62,172 nucleotides of DNA from assembly GCA_009917695.1 (NCBI GenBank), contig JAACJG010000007.1:165750-227921 (forward strand). Direction: 5' to 3'. The notes under the pieces were generated by a model. That model saw only the letters and a list, made by a program, of their open reading frames with translations, was not told the origin of the DNA and made no database searches. This DNA comes from Candidatus Rifleibacterium amylolyticum (GTDB lineage: Bacteria; Muiribacteriota; Ozemobacteria; Ozemobacterales; Ozemobacteraceae). The position numbers were made by a program, and so were the translations under genes. Each line of letters starts with the position of its first letter. The stretch's first letter is position 1. This document shows positions 33,918-43,272 of this stretch, piece after piece.

Positions 33918-35564
33918 ATGACAATTACATATTATTTCAAAAAACGCTCTGGTTCCGTAATGTTCATGACTGCCGCCTTCGGCGTCGTTTTGCTGGCTGT
34001 TACTGCACTGGTAACAGATATAGGCTACCTCTATCTTGAGCAGGCACGACTTCAGACTGCAGTAAATGCCGGATGGAAAGCCGGATTCGACCGAATGACA
34101 CAGATCAAGAGCGGCGGAAATCCGATTCTGACCGAAGAGCACAAGACGCAGATAATCCAGCACGTACGTGACGTTATCAAGTCAAACGGCTACACCGACG
34201 AAGAACTCACCGACCTTGAAGTAATTTTTCCCAACGACAATCAGCTGCTCGTCAGGTCAAAAAAAGATGTAGGACTCTTCTTCGCACAGGTCATGGATAT
34301 CAGATCGAAAGAAGTAGATTCCGGCCGTGAAAATCTCGGAGATCTCGGTACAATTATTCCACTCGGCATTCCACACGGAATTACCAGAGATGTCAGCCCG
34401 ACCAAGTATCGATTCGAGCCTTTCGCTCCCAACGAAACATTCACCGTTGGCAAAGAATACATTATTAAACTAGGTGAAACTGAAATACCACAGCCTGGCG
34501 ACGCACCCTGGGGAGTTATTCCTAAGGACATCAACGACAAAAAGGACTTTGGCTTCGTCATTGGTTCGATTTACACGATCAAGTATGGCAGTGGCCAGCT
34601 TACTGACGCAGGACAAGGTCTTAACGGAAACTTCGGCGCGCTTGACGTAGACAGCGCTTTTGACGACGGACATGGGGGCGGCGCAAGCGGCAAAGAATAT
34701 GTTGATCCTAATGACGGGAGAACTTACGCAGACAATTACGAGGGCTGGATTAAATACGGTTTGAACAAAAACAAATTCCCCGGCCTGAAAATCGGCGATG
34801 AGCTCTGGCCTGAAACCGGAAACATGGCCGGACCCACCCGTGACGGGGTTGAATACCGTATAGAGCATGACATGCTTGACATTAGAATACCAGTGGTACC
34901 AAGCTTCCCAAAAGGTCAGAGTAGCATGGTAACAATTATTGGTTTTCTAAATTTCCGCTTATCAATAGTTGGTGGATCAGGAAATAATGCAACTGTAACA
35001 GGCACTTATATGGGCAGCGAATATGCAGTTGACAACGCATCTGGCGAGCTCAAGATCAGCTATGGTCGCATCGACCCAGACAACGTATCTGACAATGAAT
35101 CCCAGTATCTCGATAACTTCAAATATGGATACAGCGCGCCAGTTGAGTATGGCCAGATGATTCTGCCGGAAAACGGCAATGCAAAGGAACCGACTGCTAC
35201 AGCGGTGGCCTATCGCCTGCTGGACAAGGAAGAATCGCCGAAAAAGGTCATAGTTCCGATCACCGAGGTTCCTGAGGAAGTCAACGACAACAACTTTCCC
35301 ACCGCTACCGCGACCACCATTTACGATCTTAAGGCTACTGACAGCCCGGAAGGAGAGGCTTACATCGCCAGCTACCCATTCAAAACTTCAGTAAGAGTAA
35401 CTGGCTTTGCCGAGTTCAAACTTCTTGACGAAGGCAATTACACCAGAGTCGGCGAAAATTACGAAGATGGCGACAATGGTGATCTCGGCCCGGTCATGCC
35501 AGGTCAGGTGCGCGGCACCTTTGAACGCTACATAGTAGAGCCCGGCAAATACCCAATGCCGTGA
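33918..35564 (+). CDS. TadG-like pilus-associated protein
   Basis: 548 residues. The N-terminus (KKRSGSVMFMTAAFGVVLLAVTALVTDIG) is the TadG-type hydrophobic segment, here with Ser where TadE has Ala-Val-Glu. The extracytoplasmic remainder is Gly/Asp/Pro-rich without a von Willebrand domain that I can see. GGGAGCC precedes the start. Probably exposed on the surface or in the periplasm with the two TadE proteins. Confidence 0.75.
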   Translation: MTITYYFKKRSGSVMFMTAAFGVVLLAVTALVTDIGYLYLEQARLQTAVNAGWKAGFDRMTQIKSGGNPILTEEHKTQIIQHVRDVIKSNGYTDEELTDLEVIFPNDNQLLVRSKKDVGLFFAQVMDIRSKEVDSGRENLGDLGTIIPLGIPHGITRDVSPTKYRFEPFAPNETFTVGKEYIIKLGETEIPQPGDAPWGVIPKDINDKKDFGFVIGSIYTIKYGSGQLTDAGQGLNGNFGALDVDSAFDDGHGGGASGKEYVDPNDGRTYADNYEGWIKYGLNKNKFPGLKIGDELWPETGNMAGPTRDGVEYRIEHDMLDIRIPVVPSFPKGQSSMVTIIGFLNFRLSIVGGSGNNATVTGTYMGSEYAVDNASGELKISYGRIDPDNVSDNESQYLDNFKYGYSAPVEYGQMILPENGNAKEPTATAVAYRLLDKEESPKKVIVPITEVPEEVNDNNFPTATATTIYDLKATDSPEGEAYIASYPFKTSVRVTGFAEFKLLDEGNYTRVGENYEDGDNGDLGPVMPGQVRGTFERYIVEPGKYPMP

Positions 35565-35597
35565 ACTGATTGGTCTTAGCCGTTTATAGCAATTGCT

Positions 35598-36482
35598 TTA
35601 ACGCGACAAAATGACATTCGGCGAGAAATCGCTGAGCAGTGGCTGTTTTGCTGCATTGTCGCGAGGGCCCAGCCTTATTATCTGACCACGCCAGCGTCTC
35701 AAAAAATCTTCGATGCTTATCTCAACCAGTCCCTGCAAAGGGTCAGCGAGAAAAAGCCTGTTGTCACGGCTGCCGATCACCCCGATTGCGTGCTCGACAC
35801 GGGCGATACCGACTGAAGTGGTTATTATGAAAGGCATGTTTTCATCGAGGATTTCGCTAAAATTCCTGCTGCTGTAAGCGGCCTGAGGAAATCCAAGATT
35901 GCGGCAGCCTGCGACAGAATGCCCAACCAGCGAGCCAATCAGCAGTGTTTTAACACGGCGGGTCGCTTCATGTTCGCTGACAGGCTCACCATAAAGAGCG
36001 CAAATAGTCGCCAGAGATGAGGGAATACAGGTTGTCTGCAACGTCTGCAAAATCACGCCGTTGCTGTCGTGCCGCGGTTCGCCGACAAACCAGGCGGCCG
36101 GCAGTATCAACACCGTTTCGACAAGAGTTGTCAGCAGAAAAAGAGTTATAAGCAGCAAATGCCTGATCATTGCCAGGCCGGGCACAGGATGACGATAGAG
36201 TCGCCCGGCCATAAAACTCAGTAACAGCAGTTTGCCGGTGAATACGATTACCCAGGCCGGCAACGATGGATCAAACGACATTGCCGCCACCAGCAGCCCG
36301 GTCTGTGATGCCAGCAGCATGACAAAAAAGAAAGCCAGAGCAAGAATAACCGGCACCTTCAGTCGCGAAAGCGGCGTATGCACGACATCCGCAGTCGCCC
36401 CGACGCAGGCAGCACGATGAATCACAAAAATCGTAACTACCAGGCTGAAGATAGCTTTACCGAAAAATTCAATGAACAACAA
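35598..36482 (-). CDS. Membrane protein with C39-like cysteine peptidase domain
   Basis: 294 residues, TTG start with GGGAGTCG upstream. About four membrane helices in residues 8-130, followed by a C39-like domain: Gln-Thr-Thr-Cys152 with PSSLATICALYG, His231 in RVEHAIGVIG and Asp247 in LADPLQG, giving the Gln/Cys/His/Asp set. C39 domains cleave double-Gly leader peptides, usually as part of bacteriocin exporters; here there is no ABC domain. It faces the Tad genes tail to tail. Relatives are also found as stand-alone peptidases. Confidence 0.72.
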   Translation of the reverse strand: MLFIEFFGKAIFSLVVTIFVIHRAACVGATADVVHTPLSRLKVPVILALAFFFVMLLASQTGLLVAAMSFDPSLPAWVIVFTGKLLLLSFMAGRLYRHPVPGLAMIRHLLLITLFLLTTLVETVLILPAAWFVGEPRHDSNGVILQTLQTTCIPSSLATICALYGEPVSEHEATRRVKTLLIGSLVGHSVAGCRNLGFPQAAYSSRNFSEILDENMPFIITTSVGIARVEHAIGVIGSRDNRLFLADPLQGLVEISIEDFLRRWRGQIIRLGPRDNAAKQPLLSDFSPNVILSR

Positions 36483-36617
36483 CGACTCCCTGCCCGTCTG
36501 GCTTCATTCTTTCAGCTATTGTTAGCATTAATGACAAGCTTCGTCAAAAGCATCACAACAAAAGCGATTTGACTTATACACGGTTTTCGTTTATGTTTTT
36601 CGTAAATAACTCGCCAA

Positions 36618-37772
36618 ATGGAAATCAAAAACATGAGCAAAGCCCAGAAGCTGTATGAAACCGCAACAGTGTTTGCCCGGCTCGGGATACTTGCTTTCGG
36701 CGGCCCGGCAGCACACATCGCCATGATGCAGGAAGAAGTCGTGCAGCGCCGACAATGGATGAGCGAACAGCAGTTTCTCGATCTGGTCGGAGTTACCAAC
36801 CTGATTCCGGGGCCCAATTCAACCGAAATGGCGATTCATTGCGGCTATATTCGCGCCGGAACCCCTGGTCTGCTGCTGGCCGGCATCTGCTTCATCTTTC
36901 CTGCCGTTTTTCTGACCGGCCTGCTTGCCTGGTTCTATGCGCAATATGGCGCACTGCCGAATGTCGAACCCTTCTTTTTTGGCATCAAAGCGGCAGTTCT
37001 CGTCATAATCTGCAACGCTGTCATCACTCTCGGACGCAAGGCTGTCAGCAGCCGCAAGCTTGCCGGCCTGGGTCTGATCGCCATAATTCTTTCGCTGCTC
37101 GGCCTGCCGGCGGTTGCAGTAATTCTCGGCCTAGGTCTTATCGGCGCAGTCAACCTTTCGCGGCCAAAAGCGACGGGCACCACTCTCATGCAGGTTGCGC
37201 CGGTGGTTCTCGGCGTCGGCGGTGCTGCAACGCTTCCGACAATAGCCGTAAGCACAACCCATCTGTTTCTGGTATTTCTCAAGATCGGTGCCGTTCTCTT
37301 CGGCAGTGGCTACGTTCTGGTCGCCTTTCTCAACGATGAGCTGGTACACAAGCTCGGCTGGCTGACCTCTCAGGTGCTCATGGATTCTATCGCCATTGGC
37401 CAGTTTACGCCCGGCCCGGTTCTTTCGACCGCAACTTTTATCGGCTATCAGATTGCCGGCATCGAGGGCGCAGCTGCTGCGACCCTTGGCATTTTTCTTC
37501 CTTCATTTTTCTTTGTGCTGCTGCTGAATCCGGTCTTGCCCTATCTGCGCCGCTCGCCCGCTGTATCGCGATTTCTCGATGCAGTAAACGTGGTTTCTGT
37601 CGGTCTTATGGCCGCAGTGGTTATCGAACTTGGCTATGGTTTCGCGAAAGACTGGCGGCTGCTGGTCATCGCAGCAGTGGCCTTCGCCATGAATTACCGC
37701 TGGAAAAAGCTTAACGCCGCCTTGCTGGTTTTATGGGGCTCACTCGCCGGCTACCTGCTGCGCCTGGTTTGA
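36618..37772 (+). CDS. chrA: Chromate transporter family protein (ChrA, two-domain form)
   Basis: 384 residues, the length of the long ChrA form with two homologous halves. Each half has the ChrA signature: FGGPAAHIAMM with LVGVTNLIPGPNSTEMA in the first, and FGSGYVL with IAIGQFTPGPVLSTATFIGY in the second. Around ten membrane helices. It exports chromate and possibly sulfate-like anions. Start may be 36633 (MSKAQ) since no clear ribosome site precedes 36618. Convergent with the PadR gene that follows. Confidence 0.88.
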   Translation: MEIKNMSKAQKLYETATVFARLGILAFGGPAAHIAMMQEEVVQRRQWMSEQQFLDLVGVTNLIPGPNSTEMAIHCGYIRAGTPGLLLAGICFIFPAVFLTGLLAWFYAQYGALPNVEPFFFGIKAAVLVIICNAVITLGRKAVSSRKLAGLGLIAIILSLLGLPAVAVILGLGLIGAVNLSRPKATGTTLMQVAPVVLGVGGAATLPTIAVSTTHLFLVFLKIGAVLFGSGYVLVAFLNDELVHKLGWLTSQVLMDSIAIGQFTPGPVLSTATFIGYQIAGIEGAAAATLGIFLPSFFFVLLLNPVLPYLRRSPAVSRFLDAVNVVSVGLMAAVVIELGYGFAKDWRLLVIAAVAFAMNYRWKKLNAALLVLWGSLAGYLLRLV

Positions 37773-37774
37773 CT

Positions 37775-38092
37775 TCACTTGTTCAAGCACACTTCTTCGT
37801 AAAGCTCGGCGACCTTTGTGCGCAAATCGGCGAGCACTTTTCTACCTTCAGCAGACAAAGTGTATTCGAGCCTGTCCTTGCTCGAAGTCCGGTCAGAATC
37901 ACTGGCAACCAGCCAGCCGCGCGCTTCCATACGTTTCAGAATCGGATAAAGCGTGCCGGGGCTTACTTCGTAACCATGCCTTCGCAGTTCCTGCATGATC
38001 GACTGGCCGTAAACCGGCTCTTCTGACGCATGGTGCAGAATATGAACTTTAAAAAAGCTCAAAAGTATTTCGCGTTGCAGATTAGGAATCAT
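37775..38092 (-). CDS. PadR-family transcriptional regulator, probably leaderless
   Basis: 105 residues from ATG 38092. Typical PadR winged helix: YGQSIMQELRRHGYEVSPGTLYPILKRMEARGWL, ending in a short C-terminal helix. A longer frame to a TTG at 38134 would swallow a consensus promoter, so the internal ATG is preferred. Chromate gene chrA is convergent, so PadR's targets are not obvious; its own promoter carries a palindrome. Confidence 0.82.
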   Translation of the reverse strand: MIPNLQREILLSFFKVHILHHASEEPVYGQSIMQELRRHGYEVSPGTLYPILKRMEARGWLVASDSDRTSSKDRLEYTLSAEGRKVLADLRTKVAELYEEVCLNK

Positions 38093-38130
38093 ATTACGAT
38101 TTTTATAAACGAAATCCGTAATATAGTCAA
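38091..38130 (-). promoter_or_regulatory. Promoter and palindromic operator overlapping the PadR start
   Basis: Minus strand: TTGACT (38130-38125), 17 bp, TATAAA (38107-38102), then nine bases and ATG at 38092. The expected RNA start falls within about three bases of the ATG. ATATTACG...CGTAATAT arms lie in the spacer and over the start codon, consistent with autorepression. Confidence 0.65.
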
Positions 38131-38143
38131 CCAACCAGTTATT

Positions 38144-38500
38144 TCAAAAAGTTAATATCTGCTGACTGTCGACGACCCATTCGGCAAGGGCTGCCATCGT
38201 CGATTTTTCGGCGCCGGCGAAATAGGGCACGTTTTTGTGAATGCCGCAACGCGCCATGCAGGTGCCACAAACTTTAACGGCAACGCCTTTAGCGATCAGA
38301 TCCTTGAGCATCTGGGAAAGATCCTGATCGTAACCGGCAGGTGGCTTGCAGATATCGCGGGCCATATCGACCGAGTCGTTCATCAGAAACACTCTGACTT
38401 CATGTCCAGTAGCCTGCAGCTGGCCGACGAGGCGCAGACCGTTCCAGGTCACGTCGGTTCCGTCATAGGGCGCATGGTTGAAGATAATCAGTACTTTCAT
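38144..38500 (-). CDS. DsrE-family small protein
   Basis: 118 residues from the ATG at 38500 with CGGAGG upstream; the frame continues upstream through the promoter and is not coding there. KVLIIFNHAPYDGTD is the DsrE/YchN opening, followed by RVFLMNDSVDMA and VKVCGTCMARCGI. Three cysteines cluster in the last motif, including the usual conserved Cys, suggesting sulfur relay. A GGCAT palindrome sits in its promoter, linking it to the DUF134 cluster. Confidence 0.82.
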   Translation of the reverse strand: MKVLIIFNHAPYDGTDVTWNGLRLVGQLQATGHEVRVFLMNDSVDMARDICKPPAGYDQDLSQMLKDLIAKGVAVKVCGTCMARCGIHKNVPYFAGAEKSTMAALAEWVVDSQQILTF

Positions 38501-38555
38501 GTCAGCCTCCGTTTGATTTATTACAAAACAGGCTTGCTCATTTGCTGCGAATGCA

Positions 38556-38584
38556 ATAATATATGGCATATGCCACAAACGCAA
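38556..38584 (-). promoter_or_regulatory. Sigma70 promoter with GGCAT operator in the spacer, DsrE gene
   Basis: Minus strand: TTGCGT (38584-38579), a 17-bp spacer TTGTGGCATATGCCATA, TATTAT (38561-38556). The palindrome TGGCATATGCCA (38564-38575) is perfect. The DUF134 promoter at 53464-53492 has the same plan, including TTGTGGCAT at the same place in the spacer. Confidence 0.7.
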
Positions 38585-38686
38585 GAAGTATAATGTTTAA
38601 TCCGCCTGCAATCTTTGCAGATTATTCTACTACCTCATAACTGCATCTGCTATTATTATCAGGCATGCCGAAAGGAAAAAAAGCGT

Positions 38687-39436
38687 ATGAACGGCAGAGA
38701 ATATCTGGCCTGTGAACTGAAAAAATATCGCAGCATCTGTTATTACCCGTCTTCGGGCACCGATCTGAGCAATCTCGATTACTTCGGCTCGGGCCGCAAG
38801 CTCTGGAGCGAGAGAGTCGAAGGCGTGCAGCCGCCACCAGTAGAACCGTCTGAAAAAAACCAGTTACAGAGTGAGCCTGACCTGTATATTCACACAGATG
38901 TTAATTTTTACCAGGAATTTTCAGCCGGCAGCGACCTCGAACCGGAAGACTGCGGCATGCACGACAACCTCGAAGTAATCTCATTCAGAGAATTGCCGCA
39001 GATCGACAAGCCGAACCGCATCTGCGACAATCGCGATTTCAGCGGTAAGTGTTTTGAATACAAACTGCGTGTCTGGAACTCAGAAAAAACGCTGACCCTG
39101 ATTTACTGCCTGTGCGAGAATGAATCATTTGTCGCCGACATTCTGCTCGAATACGGCATCGCGGTCGAGTATGTCTGGTCGCGCAACTGGTATGGCACGC
39201 ACACTTACGGCACCTGGCTCGCCAATATTCTCGACCGGACACAGACCAGAAAAGTTTATACCGACTGGCTGTGCGTGCCTGGCAAGCGCGGCGAACCGAC
39301 GAACCGGCATGTCGCCGAAAAATACCCGGAGTTGATGGTTCCCGCCAAAGTCAAACTGGTACGCAACGAAGAACTACGCTGGATCGACGAAAGCGGCCAT
39401 GGCTGGGTCGAAGAATTCGATGTAAAACCAGCCTGA
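38687..39436 (+). CDS. Protein of unknown function
   Basis: 249 residues from the ATG at 38687 (GAAAGGAAAA upstream). No signal peptide or membrane segment. It is rich in Trp, Tyr and charged residues, has six or more cysteines but no ordered metal motif, and contains YPSSGTDLSNLDYFGSGRKLW and DLYIHTDVNFYQEF. I do not recognise the family. It is monocistronic. Confidence 0.6.
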   Translation: MNGREYLACELKKYRSICYYPSSGTDLSNLDYFGSGRKLWSERVEGVQPPPVEPSEKNQLQSEPDLYIHTDVNFYQEFSAGSDLEPEDCGMHDNLEVISFRELPQIDKPNRICDNRDFSGKCFEYKLRVWNSEKTLTLIYCLCENESFVADILLEYGIAVEYVWSRNWYGTHTYGTWLANILDRTQTRKVYTDWLCVPGKRGEPTNRHVAEKYPELMVPAKVKLVRNEELRWIDESGHGWVEEFDVKPA

Positions 39437-39540
39437 GGAAAAGTCGCAGAATCCATGTAATGATACTTGCCCCCAAAAATGCAATAAGTCCGCGTCAATC
39501 ATTGTGATCTGCGGTTTCTGCTCTTTTTCCGATAATTACA

Positions 39541-39597
39541 GTGAGATTGCCGCGTCGTTCTGCTTCGCTAAAGCTACGCAGAACTCCTCGCAATGAC
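39541..39597 (+). repeat. Interspersed repeat (GCAATGACA type), partial copy C
   Basis: GTGAGATTGCCGCGTCG ... ACTCCTCGCAATGAC resembles the right half of the repeats at 10228 and 50183. The left half is not recognisable. It lies between the unknown gene and the end of the DUF89 gene. Confidence 0.5.
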
Positions 39598-39600
39598 TGC

Positions 39601-40476
39601 TTAAAGTGGGCAGGCGGTGGCGTAGAGGTCGCGGCTGACTACAACGTGTGAACCCAGTTCTATTTGTGCATGTTCTGAGACAACACGGCATTTGACTTTG
39701 AACAGAAAATAGATGTTGCCGGGTTCGTCGCTGAGGGTTTCGAAGTTGCCCTGGCCTTTTGCAACGATCAGATCAGCCTCATTAAAACGCTGACGAAATT
39801 CTGAACTGCATTCGGAAAGAAGCGTGCCCGGGGCGTCTGAACCGTTATCGATTACTTCGACGATCTGGTCGAGACCGGCTGCGACGGCATCGGCCATGGT
39901 GGCATCGTTGATTGCCGGCGCGCCGCGCACCGCCACAGTTACCCGTGAGGGGCCGAGTTTTTCGATCAGCAGGCGGTCAAAAACTATTTCTCCGGCATTA
40001 TCAGTGATGTAAAGTATCTTTTTTGCCTTTTCGACAGCTGACCAGAATTGGGCGGGATCGCCGATCAGTGGTTCTGAAAGACATTTTTCGATGCTGATGC
40101 GAATACTCTCTTCAGTTACCGAGCCGGGCACACCAAGATCGATGACGTTGCCGGCAATGGCCGTGCGCATGGCCATATCAAAAGGATCGGAAGCAGATTC
40201 GATACGTCTTCTCAGATCGGGCAACATGGCCAACGCCATACGATTCTGATGGTCTTTGGCAGATCGATAAGGGTCGTCAACCCCAACGATCTGGCGCAGG
40301 CGGCGATGGATACGCTGACCGATCACCGGTGCCGGCTGCTGCAGGTCTACGCTGCAGGCCCATTGCAGCACTTCGTTGAGAATTTTTGCATGAACTGAGG
40401 GATCATCAGAAACCATTCTGGCAGCGTCAAGCGCCTGTCTGATGAAACAGGGAATACAGTCGAGTGTCATTTTCAT
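39601..40476 (-). CDS. DUF89/ARMT1-like damage-control phosphatase
   Basis: 291 residues, AAAGGAATAG upstream. Opens with MTLDCIPCFIRQALDAA, the Cys-x2-Cys of bacterial/archaeal DUF89 proteins. YITDNAGEIVFDRLLI and VKGQGNFETLSDE-type segments (here VAKGQGNFETL) are the core motifs holding the metal-binding Asp-Asn and Asp. Members are metal-dependent phosphatases acting on damaged phosphometabolites. It lies 41 bp after the MBL gene and is probably cotranscribed with it. Confidence 0.88.
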   Translation of the reverse strand: MKMTLDCIPCFIRQALDAARMVSDDPSVHAKILNEVLQWACSVDLQQPAPVIGQRIHRRLRQIVGVDDPYRSAKDHQNRMALAMLPDLRRRIESASDPFDMAMRTAIAGNVIDLGVPGSVTEESIRISIEKCLSEPLIGDPAQFWSAVEKAKKILYITDNAGEIVFDRLLIEKLGPSRVTVAVRGAPAINDATMADAVAAGLDQIVEVIDNGSDAPGTLLSECSSEFRQRFNEADLIVAKGQGNFETLSDEPGNIYFLFKVKCRVVSEHAQIELGSHVVVSRDLYATACPL

Positions 40477-40517
40477 TGGCTATTCCTTTATTTGCGCTGA
40501 CAACAAACGCTGCGGTG

Positions 40518-41309
40518 TCAGAATTCTTTGATTTTGCCCGAGAATGCAGCTTCGCAGTGAAAAATGCTGTTGAACAACATTATCACACTGGCATCAACAC
40601 AGTGACACGGCATAAGCAGCCCGATATCAGCTGATTTCAGGTAATCTATCGTTGGCTGAATGACCGCGCTTCCCTCTTTGAGGTGGAAACCGCCAACAAC
40701 TGCTGCAATCCTTGTTTTTCCAGTAATTTTCCTGGCGTATTCGACAATATTACAAATACCAGCATGGCTACAGCCAGCAATGATGATTAAACCTGCGGCA
40801 GTATCGATAACCAGTGCCGAATCATCGTTGACGTAATCTGGCTGACCGTTTTCGAGAACGAAGGTTGTCTGTTTTGCCTCAAAGTCATTTGTGCGCGGAA
40901 TCTCACCGAGAAAAGTCACGGATTCTGAGATCTTAAATGGTTTATCCAGCAATATCAGATCAAAGTCTTTTTCCGCAGCGGCCTGGTCGAATTTGAGACC
41001 TATGTATGCAGACTTTTCGGCCCGATAGCGACGGGTAAAGCAGTCAGGATGACAGACCAGACGCTTGCCGTTCATGTGAGCAAAACCGTTGCCATGATCG
41101 TAGTGGCCATGGCTGAGCACCAGATATTCGGCTGAGGTGGGATCGACACCAAGCTGGCTGGCGTTTTCCAGAAACAGGCGACTCTGACCAGCGTCAAAAA
41201 GAATTTTCACATCGGCATCGACAAAAATTGATAGCCCGTGTTCGGCCTGACAACCGGGTCCCGGGTTGTCATCGACGAGAAAACTGATTTTGAGAGGTCG
41301 TTTCAGCAT
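40518..41309 (-). CDS. MBL-fold metallohydrolase
   Basis: 263 residues. Metal motif SHGHYDHGNG (HxHxDH) at about 65-74, GCSHAG near 185 and GGFHL near 212. The set resembles archaeal/bacterial proteins compared with RFA-P synthase-type enzymes, but the reaction is unproven. It probably forms a two-gene unit with DUF89. Confidence 0.82.
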   Translation of the reverse strand: MLKRPLKISFLVDDNPGPGCQAEHGLSIFVDADVKILFDAGQSRLFLENASQLGVDPTSAEYLVLSHGHYDHGNGFAHMNGKRLVCHPDCFTRRYRAEKSAYIGLKFDQAAAEKDFDLILLDKPFKISESVTFLGEIPRTNDFEAKQTTFVLENGQPDYVNDDSALVIDTAAGLIIIAGCSHAGICNIVEYARKITGKTRIAAVVGGFHLKEGSAVIQPTIDYLKSADIGLLMPCHCVDASVIMLFNSIFHCEAAFSGKIKEF

Positions 41310-41362
41310 TATTTCAGCAGCCTTCTCTATAAGAGTTACCAGCAGATCACCCTGCCGTCAAG

Positions 41363-41412
41363 CTAAAACAAAGCTGCAGCAGACACTGAGAGCCAATGCC
41401 CGCTGCAGCCTT
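41363..41412 (-). terminator. Terminator of the CoA-disulfide-reductase gene
   Basis: On the minus strand GGCTGCAGC, a 21-base loop, GCTGCAGCTTTG and TTTTAG follow the gene's stop. Stem of about ten pairs with a T-rich tail. Confidence 0.6.
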
Positions 41413-41419
41413 AAATCAC

Positions 41420-43111
41420 TTATTTTTCTCGCGGATAAGGCCAGGCCATGATACCGCCTTCAAGAACCCTGACGTTGGTGTAACCGTTGCCAACCAGAAC
41501 ACGCGCCGCTTCGTAGCCTCTGAGCGAAATCTTGCAGTAGCAGATAATTGGCGCATTTTTATCGGCAGGCATCTCGTTGAGACGCTTGCGCAAAGCACCG
41601 AGCGGAATCAGCTTTTCGCCTATACCCAGACGCATTACTTCGTATTCGTCTGAGGCCCGTACATCAAGGATTGTAGGAATACTGCCGGTATCGATAAGAT
41701 GCTTCAGCTCTTCAGCAGAAATGCCGGCCATCAGTCCGTCTAGTTTGTTCTGCATGAGGTGTGCCGTGGCAATCGAGTGATCGATAGCCAGTGAGAACGG
41801 CGGCGCATAGGGAAGATCAGCATTGCAATAATCTTCGACAGTTAAACCACCCATAATTGCAACTGCCCATTCGGCGATCTGCTTTGAAACATCGCCAGGG
41901 CCAACGCACTGAGCTCCGAGAATCTTGCGGGTTTTGCGATCTACAACAAGCTTGCTGACCAGCAGCAGACCTTTCATGAACCCGGGTTTGTCCGGGCTTG
42001 CGTTGATAACTGTCTCGAAATCTTCTATACCGGCGCGGCGGGCATTGCGTTCAGAAAGGCCGGTCGAACCGGCTGAATAGTCAAACACCTTGCAGATACC
42101 GGTTTGAATGGTGCCGGGGTATTCTTTTACATTGCCGACAATAGCATTTTCACCGGCAATGCGACCCTGCAGGTTGGCAAGATCGCCATAAGGCGCATGC
42201 ACTTTCTGACCGGTAATGCGGTTGACAGTTTCAATGCAGTCACCAATCGCGTAAATATCGGGATCAGAAGTCTGCATATAGTTGTTTACGATGACGCCCC
42301 CGGTTTTTCCGGTCTCAAGGCCGGCAGAAGCAGCCAGATCGCTGTTGGGAATAACGCCGATGGCGACAACAGCCAACTGACAGTCGATCTCTGCGCCGTT
42401 CTGCAATTTTACGCCAACCAGTTTGCCGTCTTTACCGAGAAATTCAGCAAGTCCGTTGTTGCCGATGACGTTGGCATTCTTGCTGCGAACATGGTTTTCG
42501 ACCAGCTTGGCCATTTCCGGGTCAAGAAAAGAAAGCAGCTGCGGCAACATTTCGACAATGGTAATTTCGATGCCGGCAAGATGCAAAGCCTCGCAGGTCT
42601 CGATACCGATAAGACCGCCACCGATTACCACAGCCTTTTTGATCTTTTTCTCGTCAGCGATTTTTCGCAGATAGTCAGCGTCCTGCATGCTCTGCAGAGT
42701 GGTTATACCATCGAGACCGAGACCGGGAACCTGTGGCATACGTGGCCGCGCGCCATTCGCAAGAATCAGTTTGTCATAAGGAAGATCTTCGATGTGCTGA
42801 CTGGTGAGATCTTTTACCTTAACCAGCTTGTTTGCGCGATCGATCGAAATGGCTTCGGTCGAGGTGCGCGCGGTGATTCCCTTGGCGGCAAGAAAGAATT
42901 TTGAATCACGCACAACTCCGGTCGGGCTGCACAGCAGCTGATTGCGGTCATCAAAAAAACCACCAACATAATAGGGATACCCACATGAAGCCATCGAGAG
43001 ATCTGGAGACTTCTGGATAATCGTGATCTCAGCCTTTTCGTCGAGACGACGCGCACGCGCAGCGGCCTTGGGACCGGCTGCCGAACCACCTATCACTACT
43101 ATTCTTGTCAT
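41420..43111 (-). CDS. CoA-disulfide reductase fused to rhodanese (persulfide reductase type)
   Basis: 563 residues from ATG 43111 (GGGACAG upstream). FAD motif VVIGGSAAGPKAA at the start; Cys43 in MASCGYPYYVGG matches the active cysteine of CoA-disulfide reductase. NADH motif VVIGGGLIGIETCEAL near 150, YAIGDC near 280. The last 95 residues are a rhodanese domain with catalytic Cys526 (CKISLRG). Such fusions reduce CoA-persulfide, polysulfide or CoA disulfide with NAD(P)H. Confidence 0.9.
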   Translation of the reverse strand: MTRIVVIGGSAAGPKAAARARRLDEKAEITIIQKSPDLSMASCGYPYYVGGFFDDRNQLLCSPTGVVRDSKFFLAAKGITARTSTEAISIDRANKLVKVKDLTSQHIEDLPYDKLILANGARPRMPQVPGLGLDGITTLQSMQDADYLRKIADEKKIKKAVVIGGGLIGIETCEALHLAGIEITIVEMLPQLLSFLDPEMAKLVENHVRSKNANVIGNNGLAEFLGKDGKLVGVKLQNGAEIDCQLAVVAIGVIPNSDLAASAGLETGKTGGVIVNNYMQTSDPDIYAIGDCIETVNRITGQKVHAPYGDLANLQGRIAGENAIVGNVKEYPGTIQTGICKVFDYSAGSTGLSERNARRAGIEDFETVINASPDKPGFMKGLLLVSKLVVDRKTRKILGAQCVGPGDVSKQIAEWAVAIMGGLTVEDYCNADLPYAPPFSLAIDHSIATAHLMQNKLDGLMAGISAEELKHLIDTGSIPTILDVRASDEYEVMRLGIGEKLIPLGALRKRLNEMPADKNAPIICYCKISLRGYEAARVLVGNGYTNVRVLEGGIMAWPYPREK

Positions 43112-43272
43112 TTTCTGTCCCTTTCTCATGCCATGGCCAGAGCCAGCGACAAAACCGGCACCAACATCGAGCACAAAAACAATGGTATTATTTTCTAATA
43201 CAGGGATTATATCATTATGCCAGAGAATACCAAGTAAATTTTCAAAAAATGGCCTGAACAAATAAGGGCTTG

